Shown here one piece after another: positions 53,841 through 64,000 of a DNA stretch of 64,000 nt (position 1 is the first letter of the stretch; each line of letters begins with the position of its first letter). The stretch comes from Closterium sp. Naga37s-1. Its lineage: Eukaryota; Streptophyta; Zygnematophyceae; Desmidiales; Closteriaceae. Under the pieces are notes generated by a model. That model was given only the letters and a program-made list of their open reading frames with translations. It was not told the DNA's origin and searched no databases. The position numbers were made by a program, and so were the translations under genes. Location of the stretch: contig CANJKZ010000783.1 of NCBI GenBank assembly GCA_947471745.1, positions 136,501 to 200,500 on the forward strand. The letters run 5' to 3'.

Positions 53841-55473
53841 ATTGCGGGAGATGGTCGCAAGGGGGTGGAGGGGTTGGGGGATGAGATGATACCAGGACCA
53901 GAAAAAACACTCAAGTTTTTGGATGGGGAAAAAAACTGAGGATGATTCTCGCATCTCCGAAAATTCAAACATCGAATGTGACAAAATGTTGAGAGCGCAC
54001 ACATACAAAAGGGTCACTTGGCAAAGGGTTGGGCGGGGGTGATGGGTTAGGAGCTGGGGCCACTGGCCAAACGCGCAAAGAGTTGGAACTAGAGCAGAAG
54101 CTAGTAGCAGTTGATTCACACTACGCACCGCACCACCTTCATGTCTGCTTTCCCAGATGCACCTTTGTCGCCAACCACTTTCCCATTTATCTTTGTAGGA
54201 TGAAACTTAGCGACGTACTTATCTGACAAAGGTATGATGGCAAGGATGGGGCATATGGGAAAGAAGGTGAAAGGGCGACGGGTTAGTACCATTCGTAGCA
54301 CCACTGAACAAAGGCCGATGGCATGATGGCCTGGAGGTTTAAGGAGGGACGAGTTCTCTTCAGGACTCGAGGGCCATCACGGAAAAGGTCAGCAAACAAA
54401 AATGTGATACTCAAACGGGATCATTCCTAGCAATAGTATCCCACACAGCAATGGAAGTGACATAATTTTACGATATCTTTAAACTAGTCTTTGCCGAGAA
54501 AGTGACCGCGTCGGTGCATCTCACTGAGGTACGGAACAACTCACCCAAAACTTTCCCTTTCACCGCCAAAGGCTCGGCCTGAGCGGCAAACGGGGCTGAA
54601 GCACTGGCTTCGCGCGAGAGAAATGGCGGAAAGGCGGAAGACGTGGCGGCAGTGAAGAACGTCGCACCTGACATGCAAAATGCAGCGCACGGGGGAGCAT
54701 GGAAACCGAGATGCGTGACTGTTCACAAACTGGTGAAGCGCGGCGCCAGAGACGGCGGCACACAGCTGGCTTCTGAGGGCGATCGATCAAAACTGGGCGG
54801 AATGCCCATCACCACGGGTAAAGTGTAAATCTAGTTGAAGAGCAGGAAGAGTGAGGTCCTTACTGCAGAGGAGGACGAAGAGAGGTGTTGTCAAGCGCTC
54901 CATAGTATTACTTGTGAGGGACAACTACAATGCTGCAGAGGAAATACCAGCAAAGTTAGGAATCAGAATATGGAAATTTGAAGTACTGCAGGTGTAGTGC
55001 GGCACTAGTCAGGGATGTGGGAGAGGCGTCACTCACGCGTTCATCTGGACCATATCTTAGAGCGTGTCACCTCCGAATTAGAATGGGCCTTTTGTTCGAA
55101 CAGGCGATGGTTACATTCGCCAGGCTTCGCAGTGACCCTAACGACTTCGCTTAGCCGAAGTTTTGCCCCTCCATACGGCGCTGTCACATCCTGCGTGTTG
55201 AACGGTTACGAACACAGAATGATAGGGTCCCTTGGCCCAGCACGGACGACACCTCTGATTGGACATCACCTTGCCTAGTCGCTAGCGAGTTTGTTTCTCA
55301 CCCAGCAACTGTCGCAGTGCATCGAAAAGGGCCTTGTACTGTAGCTAGAAAGTGACTACGTGAGCAGTAATGGAAGATCACGAAGAGACATTGTGACAGG
55401 ATGGGCGAAATTGGTTCAATCTATAAGTTCTTGCGACGTTTCGCGAAGTCGCCCAATTAATAGGCGACGTCGC
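53841..55473. other. Unassigned host DNA between E and G
   Basis: The F-G spacer lies here. No domain is recognised in frames up to about 96 codons. GCGAAGTCGCC and GGCGACGTCGC near 55.44-55.47 kb form a small inverted pair at the G insertion site. Confidence 0.5.
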
Positions 55474-56292
55474 TGTTGGTGCAACCCTACGGTTTGCACT
55501 CGGCTTGTTGTCCGTGTGCGTGAATGTGTGTGTGTATGGAATGGTATGAGGGCATGGGATAATATATATTTCATGCTTATAATTGTGTGTGAATGTTGAG
55601 TCATGATGTCGAGTGTGTGTGTCGAGTCAATAGCGAGTTATCGCTAGACGCGTGTTACGCGGTCGTTTGTGTCTCGCGCGCGGTTTCTATTTTGTCGTGC
55701 GCGGTTTCTATTTTGTCCTGTGTCGAACGTTCGGCGTGTCGCAGGTGTGTGCAGCAGACCCATCAAGAACTCAAGGATGAGTTTGTGATGAAGAGCCCGA
55801 GCCTTGGTGTCAAGCCTCAAGTGATTTCGAAGCTTGCCAAAAGGGTACACCTCAAGATATTGAAGATAGTTACATTACTTTGTGTAGTGTAACATTTCAC
55901 TTGGTGTAGGCCCTAGTGAAGGGTAGTTTCGAGACCCTTCGTGGTTGGGGACAGTGTGGCACTGTTCCACATCACTGTACCTCGGCTCTTGGGGTTTGTA
56001 GGAGCTGGGAGTCATTCCCAACTCGTAACTCTTCCTATCTTGTGTTCTAAGACTATAGTGGCTGCCATAGTACCGTTCGTTCAAACCAGCACTGTGTCGT
56101 CAATTCTTTATCAAATCGTGCAATCTAAATTGCTAATTGTAGACGACGTGAAGACGCTCCAGATCCAATTTGAATCAAGTCATTTGCAGCTGTGACCAGA
56201 ACGCTATCAACGTTTGAAGCCGCTGTGCAGAAATCCGTCTGTGCTCTCTATCTTTCGTTTTAGGCACATTCAAGCCTATTGTGACTATAACA
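55474..56292 (+). repeat. Copia-G 5' LTR, 819 bp, with TATA-like box
   Basis: Begins TGTTGGTGCAACC and ends GACTATAACA. ATAATATATATTT at 55559-55571 is the likely TATA box, about 85 bp into the LTR. Confidence 0.95.
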
Positions 56293-56306
56293 AGTGGTAT
56301 CAGAGC
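56293..56306 (+). promoter_or_regulatory. Copia-G primer binding site
   Basis: AGTGGTATCAGAGC directly follows the 5' LTR. Confidence 0.92.
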
Positions 56307-56326
56307 CCCTTGGAGCAGTTTCGACA

Positions 56327-59300
56327 ATGTCTGGACCTGAGGAAAGGGGTGGCAGAGGTGCTGGTGGCAGTGGAGAAGCTCAAGCTCAAGGCCAACCCCG
56401 TGATTCAGCCATGGCGCCCATGCAACCAAGTCTTGGCCCACCTAGGGATGAGCCTAGGGTGTTTGGGCTTGACAAGTTCAACGGTGACAACTTTGCTGAA
56501 TGGTCCTTCAAGATGGAGAACATCTTTGACCACTATGACCTGCTGGAGGTGATGGAAGGAACGGAGAAGCGCCCCGAGAACGACCCGGAGAAGAGCCCGT
56601 GGGTGCGGAAGAGCGCACAAGGCTATCTCTTACTTGGGCAAGCGTTGGGGAGCAGTCAGATCCGTCACATCAAGCCATTCCAGCGTGAACCAGAGAAAGG
56701 ACCAAAGGCATGGGCTGCTCTCAAGGGTGTACATGCTCCTGCAACAGCGGCGGTAGCGGTGGTGTTGGAACGGCAAATGGCGGCACTACGAATTGAAGAA
56801 GACGAAGCGGTTGAAGAAGGGGTGCAGAAATTCTTCGACTTGTTGACGCGGCTTGAGGGAGCTGATTTGAACTACAGTGAGCTCCAAAAGAAGACCAAGT
56901 TGCTGGCCTTACTCCCAGAGTCATGGTCCTCGCTCATCATCAACCTTAATCGCGACTTGCCCCGCCTCTCGCTTGAAGACGTGAAGCGAGCTATCCTTCA
57001 AGAGGATTTCCGCCGCCGTGAGTTGGCGAGTGCGGATGGCGCTGGGGCAGCGAGCATCGGCCGTGGATATGGTCGAGGAAGAGGCAGAGGACGAGGGGGA
57101 GGAAGGTTTGGTGGCAGCAACTTCGGCGGAGGCCGCAGGAGTGGCGGTTACGGCAGCGACGACAAGAGCTACGGACGCGGTCGCGGCCGATTCGACGGCG
57201 AGTGTCACTATTGCCACAAGAGCGGACACATGTGGCGCGACTGCTACAAACTCCCTGATGGTTGGACCCCTGCTCAAGGCCAAGAGGGTAGAGGAGCAGG
57301 AGGAGAGAGAGGACGAGGCCGTGGAGGCCGTGGCGGTCGCGGTGGCGGAGCTGCAAACATGAAGAGCGGAGACAACGACAAGGACCCGAGCGACGATCGA
57401 TACCCGGGTCTATTCTACTTCGTGTCGACGCAAGTACCGGCTGGTCCAGAGAAGGATGAAGGCTTTGAGGAGCCAGCAGCTGTGGGGAAGGTGACCCTAC
57501 ACCCCCTGGACTATTGGGTGATTGATAGTGGCGCTACCTATAGCATGACACCTCGCCCGGACTTGCTCACCGAACTCGAGCCGTCACCGGTGAAGCATGT
57601 CACATCGGCTTTGGGGCAGCGAGCAGAGGTGAAAGGCATGGGCAAGGCCATGTTCAAGGGTGCTGATGGGAAGATGGTGGGCCTCAAGAACGTGCTTTGG
57701 GTGCCCAGCCTTGCTGCAAACCTGATTTCCGTGCGGCGGTTGGCAAAGGCCGGCATGGACACGAACTCGAAGGGAGCCAAGACCTACACCGCAAGGCTTG
57801 GTGATCGAATTCTTTGGGACCTTCATGAGGACAGGGATGTCTACAACGAGATGTGGCAGATCCCAGTGGTCCCTATGCCTAAGGAGAGGCAAGTGGCAGC
57901 AAGCATCAGCACCAAGGATGGAGCGGTCGGTAGCGACGATGGCGCGAACGGTCGCGCTAAGGAGAATGAGCTCAAGAAGAGCAAACCTGGAGGGACCAGC
58001 AAGTTCAGTGAACCTAAGGAGAGTGGTGCAGCAACCAAGGAGCAGCAAAAGGGTGAGGAGAACCCAAAGGCAGCAGCGGAGGAGGACTACGGAGAGAGTA
58101 TGTGGGGCGCTATTGCGAGCGCGGCATTCTCCAATCCAACTTCGGCTACGGGGGAGTGTGATTGGCTCACCTTGCATCGGCGCATGGGGCATGTGGCCCT
58201 GCCCATCTTGCAGCAGCTAGTGAAGAATGAGATGGTTGCTGGCATACGTGTGAAGGGGGAGCCCGATGAGGTGCTTGGCTGCCCGACGTGCATTCAAGCC
58301 AAGTTCACCCGGTTTCCGTTCCCTAGTTCGGAGGCAACGGCAAAGGCACCGCTTGATGAGGTGGTGATGGACGTGGTGGGCCCCCTGAAGCTTGGAGCTG
58401 CTGGAGCTGAGTATTTTCTCACCATTGTCGACGTCTACACCCGCATGACTTGGGTGTACGTGCTGGCCAAGAAGAGCGACGTGGCTGAAACGTTGAAGAC
58501 GGATTGGTTCCCGATGGTGGAGCGGCAACAAGACCGTCTAGTCAAGTCAATCCGCACCGATCGAGGAGGAGAGTTCCTGAGCAAGGAGTTTGGGTTGTGG
58601 CTGAAGAAGAATGGTATTCGGCACTCCCTCACCATGCCATACTCCCCTGCAATGAACGGCATCGCCGAGCGAGCGAACCGCACAATCACGGAGGCGGCAC
58701 GCGGGTTGCTCATTGAAGCCGGGCTACCCGACTATTTCTGGCCTGATGCGGTGCGGAGCGCGTGTGTGGCCAAGAACAGAGCCTTGACTCATGTGGGAGC
58801 AGACAAATGGGTGCCCTATGTGGAGTGGCTAGGAAGGAAGCCAAAGGTGGATATGCTTCGGGTGTTCGGGTGCATGTGCATGGCGCTCGTGCCTAAGCAT
58901 CTTCGGCACAACAAGCTTGGTGCCAAGGCGGTGTGGGCCGTGCACTTGGGCATGGCTCAAAACAGCAAGGGATGGCTTCTTTGGGACCCATTCACCAAGA
59001 AGTTCTTGGTGAGCAGGGACTGCAAGTTCATGGAGAACTTCATGTACAAGGATTGGAAGGCGGAGAATGAGGCGAAGATAGGCGTGCGGTTTGGGGAGGT
59101 GAAGAGTTCCGGTTTGGAGCATGTGGAGCTGCCTTTGGAACTGAGCAGCGGCAGCACAACCACAAGGCAATCCTCCCTTGTGAATGGGGGAGAGGAGGCC
59201 AATGATGCAGAGGAAGAAGAGGAGGAGGTGCAGCAAGTGAGCGAGCGTGCACCGTCACTCCCTTCCCGTACTACGAGTGCTCCACGGATTCGAGCCACAC

Positions 59301-61096
59301 CGCAGCAACGCCAAGGCCTTCAAGTCCCTGCAGCTGAGGAGGAAGGAAGGGGGAAGAGGAGAGTTCAACCCCCTAATAGGCTGACCTATGATGCGCCGGG
59401 AAAGCAGGGCAAGACAGCCCTGGCCGGAGCGGCAATGATGGTCGGAGACGACGAGGAGAGTGACTACGAGGAGTGTGCCTTCGCGTTCTTCTCTCCGGTG
59501 GAGATGCCGGGAGAACCAGCAACTCTCAAGGAGGCTTTGGAGAGTAGTGATGCTGAGGAGTGGAAGAAGGCCATGGAGAGTGAGCTGAAGAGCATCGAGG
59601 AGAATGACACGTTTGAATTGGTGGAGCTACCGGAGGGGCGTACGGCGATAACGTCCAAGTGGCTCTTCAAAATCAAGTCGGATGCCGACGGCAAGATCGA
59701 GCGCTACAAGTCTAGGCTTGTAGCCAAGGGGTACCAGCAGAAGGAGAAGGTGGACTTCAAGGAGCTGTTTGCCCCTGTGGTGAAGCCGACGACGCTGCGA
59801 ACCCTATTCGCGGGAGCCGCCATCAAAGGATGGGTAGTAAAGCAAATGGACATCGTAACGGCATTCCTTAACGGCATCCTTGAGGAGGAGATTTTTATGG
59901 CGCAGCCAGAGGGGTTTGATGATGGTAGTGGCAGAGTGTGGAAGCTGAAGAAGGCCCTCTATGGGCTGAAGCAGGCCCCTAGGCAATGGTACATGAAGCT
60001 GCGCGAAGTGTTGAAGGGGATCGGCTTCACTCCCTCAACGGCCGATCACTCCTTGTTCATGCTTGGCGAGGGGGAGCAGAGGAGTTTCATGGTGGTTTAT
60101 GTGGATGATATCCTCATTTTCTCACCCTCTTCTGACCTTGTGAAGGAGGTGATGCTGAAGCTTCAAGACAAGTTCAAGTGCAAGGCCCTTGGTGACGTGA
60201 GCTTCTACCTTGGGCTCCACATCGAACGAGATGTGGAGAAGCGGTGCATGCGGGTGCATCAACGAAAGTACCTGGAGGCATTGGCTGCCAACTTTGGGCA
60301 GAGTGAAGGCCATGTGGCTACACCCTTTCCCTCTGGGTTCAAGTGTGTGAAGGGACCAGAGGAGGAGAGCGTTGGTGAAGAGGAGAGGCGCCGATTTCAC
60401 TCGTTGGTGGGCAGCCTCATGTATGCGGCGGTAAACACCCGACCGGACGTCGCGTTTGCTACCGGGCAGCTGGCTAGGGTTGTGCAATGCCCTAATGAGG
60501 AGCAGGTAGCAGCTGGAATGAGGGTGGCCAAGTATCTTGGCCAAACACCGACCGTTGGGTTGCAATACTCGGCGGCGGCACAAAGGCGCCAAAAGGGCGC
60601 GGATGGTGTTGAACCCGGGCGTTTGTTCCTCACCGCCTACTCGGATGCTTCATATGCATCAGAACCAGAGGACATGACAAGTGTGGGAGGCTTCATATGC
60701 TGTGTTGGTGGAGGCCCAACTGCTTGGGAGAGCAAGAAGCAGGTTGACCAAGCTTTGAGCTCGGTGGAGTCCGAGTACATGGCACTCTTCCGTGCCGTAC
60801 GGGAGATTGTGTGGCAGCGGCGTTTGTTGGCTGAATTGGGGGAGGAGCAGCAAGGACCTACCCCACTGTACTGTGACAGCCAGGGTGCCATTGCTCTTGC
60901 TAAGAACCCTGTGTTGCATGGACTCACGAAGCACATGAGGGTGAAGTGGCATTGGACGAGAAGCATGGTAACCGCGGGTGAAGTTGAGTTGCGCTACGTG
61001 AAGACCACGGGGCAGCCGGCTGACATGATGACCAAGAGGCTGGTGGAGCAGCAGCATTGGAAGTGTTGCAAGCTGGCTGGGATGGCTCTGAACTGA
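56327..61096 (+). CDS. Copia-G gag-pol polyprotein, 1589 aa
   Basis: Start at MSGPEERG, shared with F; an in-frame ATG 33 bp upstream overlaps the primer site and is less likely. Domain order and positions as in F: gag with Arg/Gly repeats, CCHC knuckle near 292-305, protease DSG near 399-401, pre-integrase near 613, integrase core about 680-800 (acidic residues in MDVVGP, RTDRGGEF and NGIAERANR), an acidic linker (DAEEEEEEVQQ) near 965, RT with YVDDILIF near 1258, and RNase H with YSDASYAS and CDSQGAIAL, ending at the LAGMALN terminus. Open throughout. The polyprotein acts in cytoplasmic particles and then brings cDNA to the nucleus for integration. Confidence 0.95.
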   Translation: MSGPEERGGRGAGGSGEAQAQGQPRDSAMAPMQPSLGPPRDEPRVFGLDKFNGDNFAEWSFKMENIFDHYDLLEVMEGTEKRPENDPEKSPWVRKSAQGYLLLGQALGSSQIRHIKPFQREPEKGPKAWAALKGVHAPATAAVAVVLERQMAALRIEEDEAVEEGVQKFFDLLTRLEGADLNYSELQKKTKLLALLPESWSSLIINLNRDLPRLSLEDVKRAILQEDFRRRELASADGAGAASIGRGYGRGRGRGRGGGRFGGSNFGGGRRSGGYGSDDKSYGRGRGRFDGECHYCHKSGHMWRDCYKLPDGWTPAQGQEGRGAGGERGRGRGGRGGRGGGAANMKSGDNDKDPSDDRYPGLFYFVSTQVPAGPEKDEGFEEPAAVGKVTLHPLDYWVIDSGATYSMTPRPDLLTELEPSPVKHVTSALGQRAEVKGMGKAMFKGADGKMVGLKNVLWVPSLAANLISVRRLAKAGMDTNSKGAKTYTARLGDRILWDLHEDRDVYNEMWQIPVVPMPKERQVAASISTKDGAVGSDDGANGRAKENELKKSKPGGTSKFSEPKESGAATKEQQKGEENPKAAAEEDYGESMWGAIASAAFSNPTSATGECDWLTLHRRMGHVALPILQQLVKNEMVAGIRVKGEPDEVLGCPTCIQAKFTRFPFPSSEATAKAPLDEVVMDVVGPLKLGAAGAEYFLTIVDVYTRMTWVYVLAKKSDVAETLKTDWFPMVERQQDRLVKSIRTDRGGEFLSKEFGLWLKKNGIRHSLTMPYSPAMNGIAERANRTITEAARGLLIEAGLPDYFWPDAVRSACVAKNRALTHVGADKWVPYVEWLGRKPKVDMLRVFGCMCMALVPKHLRHNKLGAKAVWAVHLGMAQNSKGWLLWDPFTKKFLVSRDCKFMENFMYKDWKAENEAKIGVRFGEVKSSGLEHVELPLELSSGSTTTRQSSLVNGGEEANDAEEEEEEVQQVSERAPSLPSRTTSAPRIRATPQQRQGLQVPAAEEEGRGKRRVQPPNRLTYDAPGKQGKTALAGAAMMVGDDEESDYEECAFAFFSPVEMPGEPATLKEALESSDAEEWKKAMESELKSIEENDTFELVELPEGRTAITSKWLFKIKSDADGKIERYKSRLVAKGYQQKEKVDFKELFAPVVKPTTLRTLFAGAAIKGWVVKQMDIVTAFLNGILEEEIFMAQPEGFDDGSGRVWKLKKALYGLKQAPRQWYMKLREVLKGIGFTPSTADHSLFMLGEGEQRSFMVVYVDDILIFSPSSDLVKEVMLKLQDKFKCKALGDVSFYLGLHIERDVEKRCMRVHQRKYLEALAANFGQSEGHVATPFPSGFKCVKGPEEESVGEEERRRFHSLVGSLMYAAVNTRPDVAFATGQLARVVQCPNEEQVAAGMRVAKYLGQTPTVGLQYSAAAQRRQKGADGVEPGRLFLTAYSDASYASEPEDMTSVGGFICCVGGGPTAWESKKQVDQALSSVESEYMALFRAVREIVWQRRLLAELGEEQQGPTPLYCDSQGAIALAKNPVLHGLTKHMRVKWHWTRSMVTAGEVELRYVKTTGQPADMMTKRLVEQQHWKCCKLAGMALN

Positions 61097-61124
61097 GAGA
61101 GCAACATATCCTAAGGCCAACAAT

Positions 61125-61137
61125 CCGAGGGGGAGTT
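61125..61137 (+). promoter_or_regulatory. Copia-G polypurine tract
   Basis: CCGAGGGGGAGTT abuts the 3' LTR. Confidence 0.87.
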
Positions 61138-61956
61138 TGTTGGTGCAACCCTACGGTTTGCACTCGGCTTGTTGTCCGTGTGCGTGAATGTGTGTGTGTA
61201 TGGAATGGTATGAGGGCATGGGATAATATATATTTCATGCTTATAATTGTGTGTGAATGTTGAGTCATGATGTCGAGTGTGTGTGTCGAGTCAATAGCGA
61301 GTTATCGCTAGACGCGTGTTACGCGGTCGTTTGTGTCTCGCGCGCGGTTTCTATTTTGTCGTGCGCGGTTTCTATTTTGTCCTGTGTCGAACGTTCGGCG
61401 TGTCGCAGGTGTGTGCAGCAGACCCATCAAGAACTCAAGGATGAGTTTGTGATGAAGAGCCCGAGCCTTGGTGTCAAGCCTCAAGTGATTTCGAAGCTTG
61501 CCAAAAGGGTACACCTCAAGATATTGAAGATAGTTACATTACTTTGTGTAGTGTAACATTTCACTTGGTGTAGGCCCTAGTGAAGGGTAGTTTCGAGACC
61601 CTTCGTGGTTGGGGACAGTGTGGCACTGTTCCACATCACTGTACCTCGGCTCTTGGGGTTTGTAGGAGCTGGGAGTCATTCCCAACTCGTAACTCTTCCT
61701 ATCTTGTGTTCTAAGACTATAGTGGCTGCCATAGTACCGTTCGTTCAAACCAGCACTGTGTCGTCAATTCTTTATCAAATCGTGCAATCTAAATTGCTAA
61801 TTGTAGACGACGTGAAGACGCTCCAGATCCAATTTGAATCAAGTCATTTGCAGCTGTGACCAGAACGCTATCAACGTTTGAAGCCGCTGTGCAGAAATCC
61901 GTCTGTGCTCTCTATCTTTCGTTTTAGGCACATTCAAGCCTATTGTGACTATAACA
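61138..61956 (+). repeat. Copia-G 3' LTR, 819 bp
   Basis: Identical by eye to 55474-56292. Followed by GTCGC. Confidence 0.95.
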
Positions 61957-63703
61957 GTCGCATATTCGAACAGGCTTCGAACAGCAAGGGCATCACCTCT
62001 GGTGACGAGCTGTCACATTCACCAGAGTGTTCAAATTTGCGTTCGGATATTGTTGGGATACTGTTCGTACATTCAATTCGTTATGCATGTGTGTTCGGAT
62101 TTGGGCTTTCCGGCCCCTAGGGGACACGCCGTTGCAGCTCAGCTTGCCAGTTGCCAGGTTGGTGGATGACTACAGCAAAATAAATGGTGCCTGTGGGGCG
62201 AATCGCGACTGCGAGGCACTGACTAGTTGGACTTGTGACGCTTGTGAAACGACCCAGATTCCCAGGAACTGTTCAGGGTAGGTTTTGGCTGATGACGCGT
62301 CACCCCGCCCTGAAAACGGTGAGATTTGCTGTGGGATTGTCACATACTGCTGTTCTGCCCCGCGTGAGCTCGTACACACAGTCCTCGCCAATTTCACAGT
62401 CCTCGTTAAAACCAAACTGACCATATTTGGCTATAGGGGGTAAGACACCCACGAACTAGAGGCTATCCGAGGCATTGTGACGTTTCGATGTTTGCCCCTT
62501 CTGACGTTGAGATTGCAACGCGAAGACTGAATATTCCGCTGCGACCATGTTTCTTTTGTTTTTCCGCTGACTCATGTGCGCAGTCCAGGTCATTGGTTTC
62601 CTTCAAACCAAATTGTTTGAAACAACCCTTAAATTAGGGTGAATTAAAAATGAATACACAGGGGGGTGAAATTGGGCCTAGTGAAGTTGGAGAGGACTTG
62701 GTGTACTGTACACGCGAGGTTTGTGATTCAGGGATCGTCACATTCACGCGGGGTTTGTGATTCAGGTGGGGCTCGTGAGTGTGACGATTCCACCTTGTCC
62801 TGCATAGACAATCTACGCGATGGTCTTGTGTAGGGCGGATACGCTTGTCCTATCTGGTGTTCGATTAGTGTTTGTAGTAACTCGTGATACAGTGCTCGTC
62901 TATGTAATTCGCGAATGCCCTGACGTTTCTCAATCGTCACATACATCATCGCTCAATCTCGTTGAACTTCTTCGAACCAATCCATGTAATATAAATGAAC
63001 TTGCAGAGTGCGCAGTAAAACGAATAACAAGAATGTTCGGATTTGTTATGAGTTGTACTAAGAAGAGTGCGCGAAAGACTTTATAAAAAGGATGTCGAAT
63101 ACAGAATGACGAGAATGATAAAGAAGCAAGCATTTATAGGGTCGAAACCGTGGTAGGCGAGGACCTCGGGACGTGGATGGGTTGGAAGTGTCGCGATTGG
63201 TGCCGGGCGACTCGGCGCTGGTTCGGTACGAAAGTGTAGTCCGAGCCCAAACTGACGCGAACAGTTCGGGCTGTCCTCGCTAGGAGCAGCCTCTACAGTA
63301 ATGAATTCACATTCATTACACTCTCCCGCCTTCTAAATAAGGTGCCCTTATACGTAGGCGAGTCTTGCAGTAGCGTGAAAACTGCAGATCTCGGTCGAAA
63401 CTGATCTGACGGCGCGGAAGCGTGTTGACTTTCGAGTTGAAGTGTGGCTGAACGCATTTGACCAGGCGAATCTCAAAGAGTTGGAATGTCAGCCGTTGAT
63501 ACTGCCAATGTCGATCGGGCGGTTGAAAGCGAATGTCGAATTGAAAACGTTCGACAAAGGAAAACCATCAATATCGCGGATGTGTATCGGATGGTTCTGG
63601 TGAATGTCATGTCGCCGGGAAGTCTGACGCGTTGTCAGAGATCGATGAATCTGGTGCCGTCAATGTTGATGAAGCCATCGCGTGCGTCCGTCGTGCTGGG
63701 TGT
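61957..63703. other. Unassigned host DNA right of G
   Basis: No recognised protein domain; frames up to about 100 codons lack motifs. Contains short repeats of TTTGTGATTCAGG (62.72 and 62.75 kb) and an inverted repeat listed separately. Ends with GGGTG, the left duplication of the solo LTR. Confidence 0.5.
62734..62788. repeat. 15-bp inverted repeat around a direct repeat unit
   Basis: ATCGTCACATTCACG (62734-62748) and CGTGAGTGTGACGAT (62774-62788) pair with one mismatch around a 25-bp loop. Confidence 0.7.
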
Positions 63704-63827
63704 GTCAGAATATTATGCTCTAGCCTGTAGTGGGGTGCTCTATAGCGAGTACAACCCTTCTAGGGTTTGCTATTTGTATCCTCATTCTTGCTAGTGCAAC
63801 CCTCCTTCTTCTTTTTAAACTTTCACA
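63704..63827 (+). repeat. Solo LTR of a family-B relative, 124 bp
   Basis: Begins TGTCAGAATA and ends CTTTCACA. Shares CTGTAGTGGGGT and CTAGGGTTTGCTA with family-B type LTRs. Flanked by a perfect GGGTG duplication (63699-63703 and 63828-63832), with no primer site or internal sequence, as expected after LTR-LTR recombination of a once full-length copy. Confidence 0.85.
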
Positions 63828-64000
63828 GGGTGTGTCAGACGAGCTGTCAGAAATAACTGCCGAAATGTCAGAGACCTGCCAAGAACAGTGCGTGAGCACT
63901 CTTTCTCCCCCCCCCCCCCCCCCCCCAGGAACTGCTGCCCACCAAAATGTGCACAGCTGCGCGGGCACAAAACACCAACCACCCTGACGCAGAATACCAA
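63828..64000. other. Window end: short flank with a 20-bp poly-C tract
   Basis: TGTCAGA-containing flank, then a C run at 63907-63926. No gene can be supported. Confidence 0.6.

Larger units (their letters stand above)
55474..61956 (+). mobile_element. Copia-G, whole-looking Ty1/copia, sister of F
   Basis: Two 819-bp LTRs with no differences seen by eye (offset 5664), primer site, polypurine tract, one open polyprotein frame and a perfect GTCGC target duplication (55469-55473 and 61957-61961). All the signs of a very recent insertion, and the best candidate for a currently active element in the window. Confidence 0.96.

Noticed and set aside
56294-56326. Upstream in-frame ATG as the start of the G polyprotein (and the longer start in F)
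   Set aside because: These codons overlap the primer binding site or LTR and differ between F and G, while MSGPEERG is shared.
63486-63794. 103-codon plus-strand frame near the window end
   Set aside because: Runs into the solo LTR and has no domain. The sequence upstream has no supporting gene structure.

Overview
The window is eukaryotic nuclear DNA from the green lineage. The evidence is Copia and chromodomain Gypsy retrotransposons primed from initiator-Met tRNA, 5-bp target-site duplications, and one host exon with the N-lobe of a plant-type CDPK/CRK-like kinase. A GC-rich streptophyte or other green alga fits best, but the species cannot be fixed from the sequence alone. No rRNA, tRNA, CRISPR array or prokaryotic operon was seen.

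At least three quarters of the window is LTR retrotransposon, much of it nested. From left to right: (1) Copia-A (minus strand, cut by the window start, to 6374) looks whole and sits inside the RT region of a broken family-B Copia (6375-12303, minus). (2) 12304-16373 is mostly host DNA, with an old Copia RNase H scrap, a candidate exon (14858-15129) and a kinase N-lobe fragment (15367 onward). (3) 16374-25153 is a family-B Copia flanked by ACAAC duplications. It is a mosaic: an RT-RNase H block with its own diverged LTR lies inside its gag, giving a 673-codon gag-RT-RNase H open frame. (4) 25154-30441 holds unassigned DNA, a minus-strand 5' end of a second LTR subfamily, and the 3' half of another family-B copy. 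(5) 30442-37740 is an old, much-broken relative (family C) joined to a Gypsy chromovirus fragment. (6) 37749-44452 is another family-B copy whose 3' end is a forward-inverted-forward LTR rearrangement. (7) 45246-53840 is element E, with 473-bp LTRs and no recognisable coding sequence of its own, flanked by ATTGC. It carries a whole minus-strand Copia, F (46644-53106, CATAT). (8) 55474-61956 is G (GTCGC), a whole plus-strand sister of F. F and G form a head-on inverted pair with arms of about 6.4 kb. (9) 61957-64000 is unassigned, with a clean solo LTR (63704-63827, GGGTG).

LTR divergence read by eye gives a relative order. G is youngest (no differences seen), then A (2 in 756), F (5 in 799 plus a 21-bp repeat-unit difference), then the mosaic (2 in 126) and E (about 8 in 473). 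This agrees with the nesting, since F lies inside E. The intact polyproteins (A, F, G) carry gag with a CCHC knuckle, aspartic protease, GAG-pre-integrase, integrase, reverse transcriptase and RNase H in Copia order. Family B and C copies are fossils. No previously unknown cellular system was found. The most unusual structures are the mosaic at 16374-25153, the F/G inverted pair, the LTR triplication at 44140-44452, the non-coding element E, and the repeat-rich leaders and linkers of family B.
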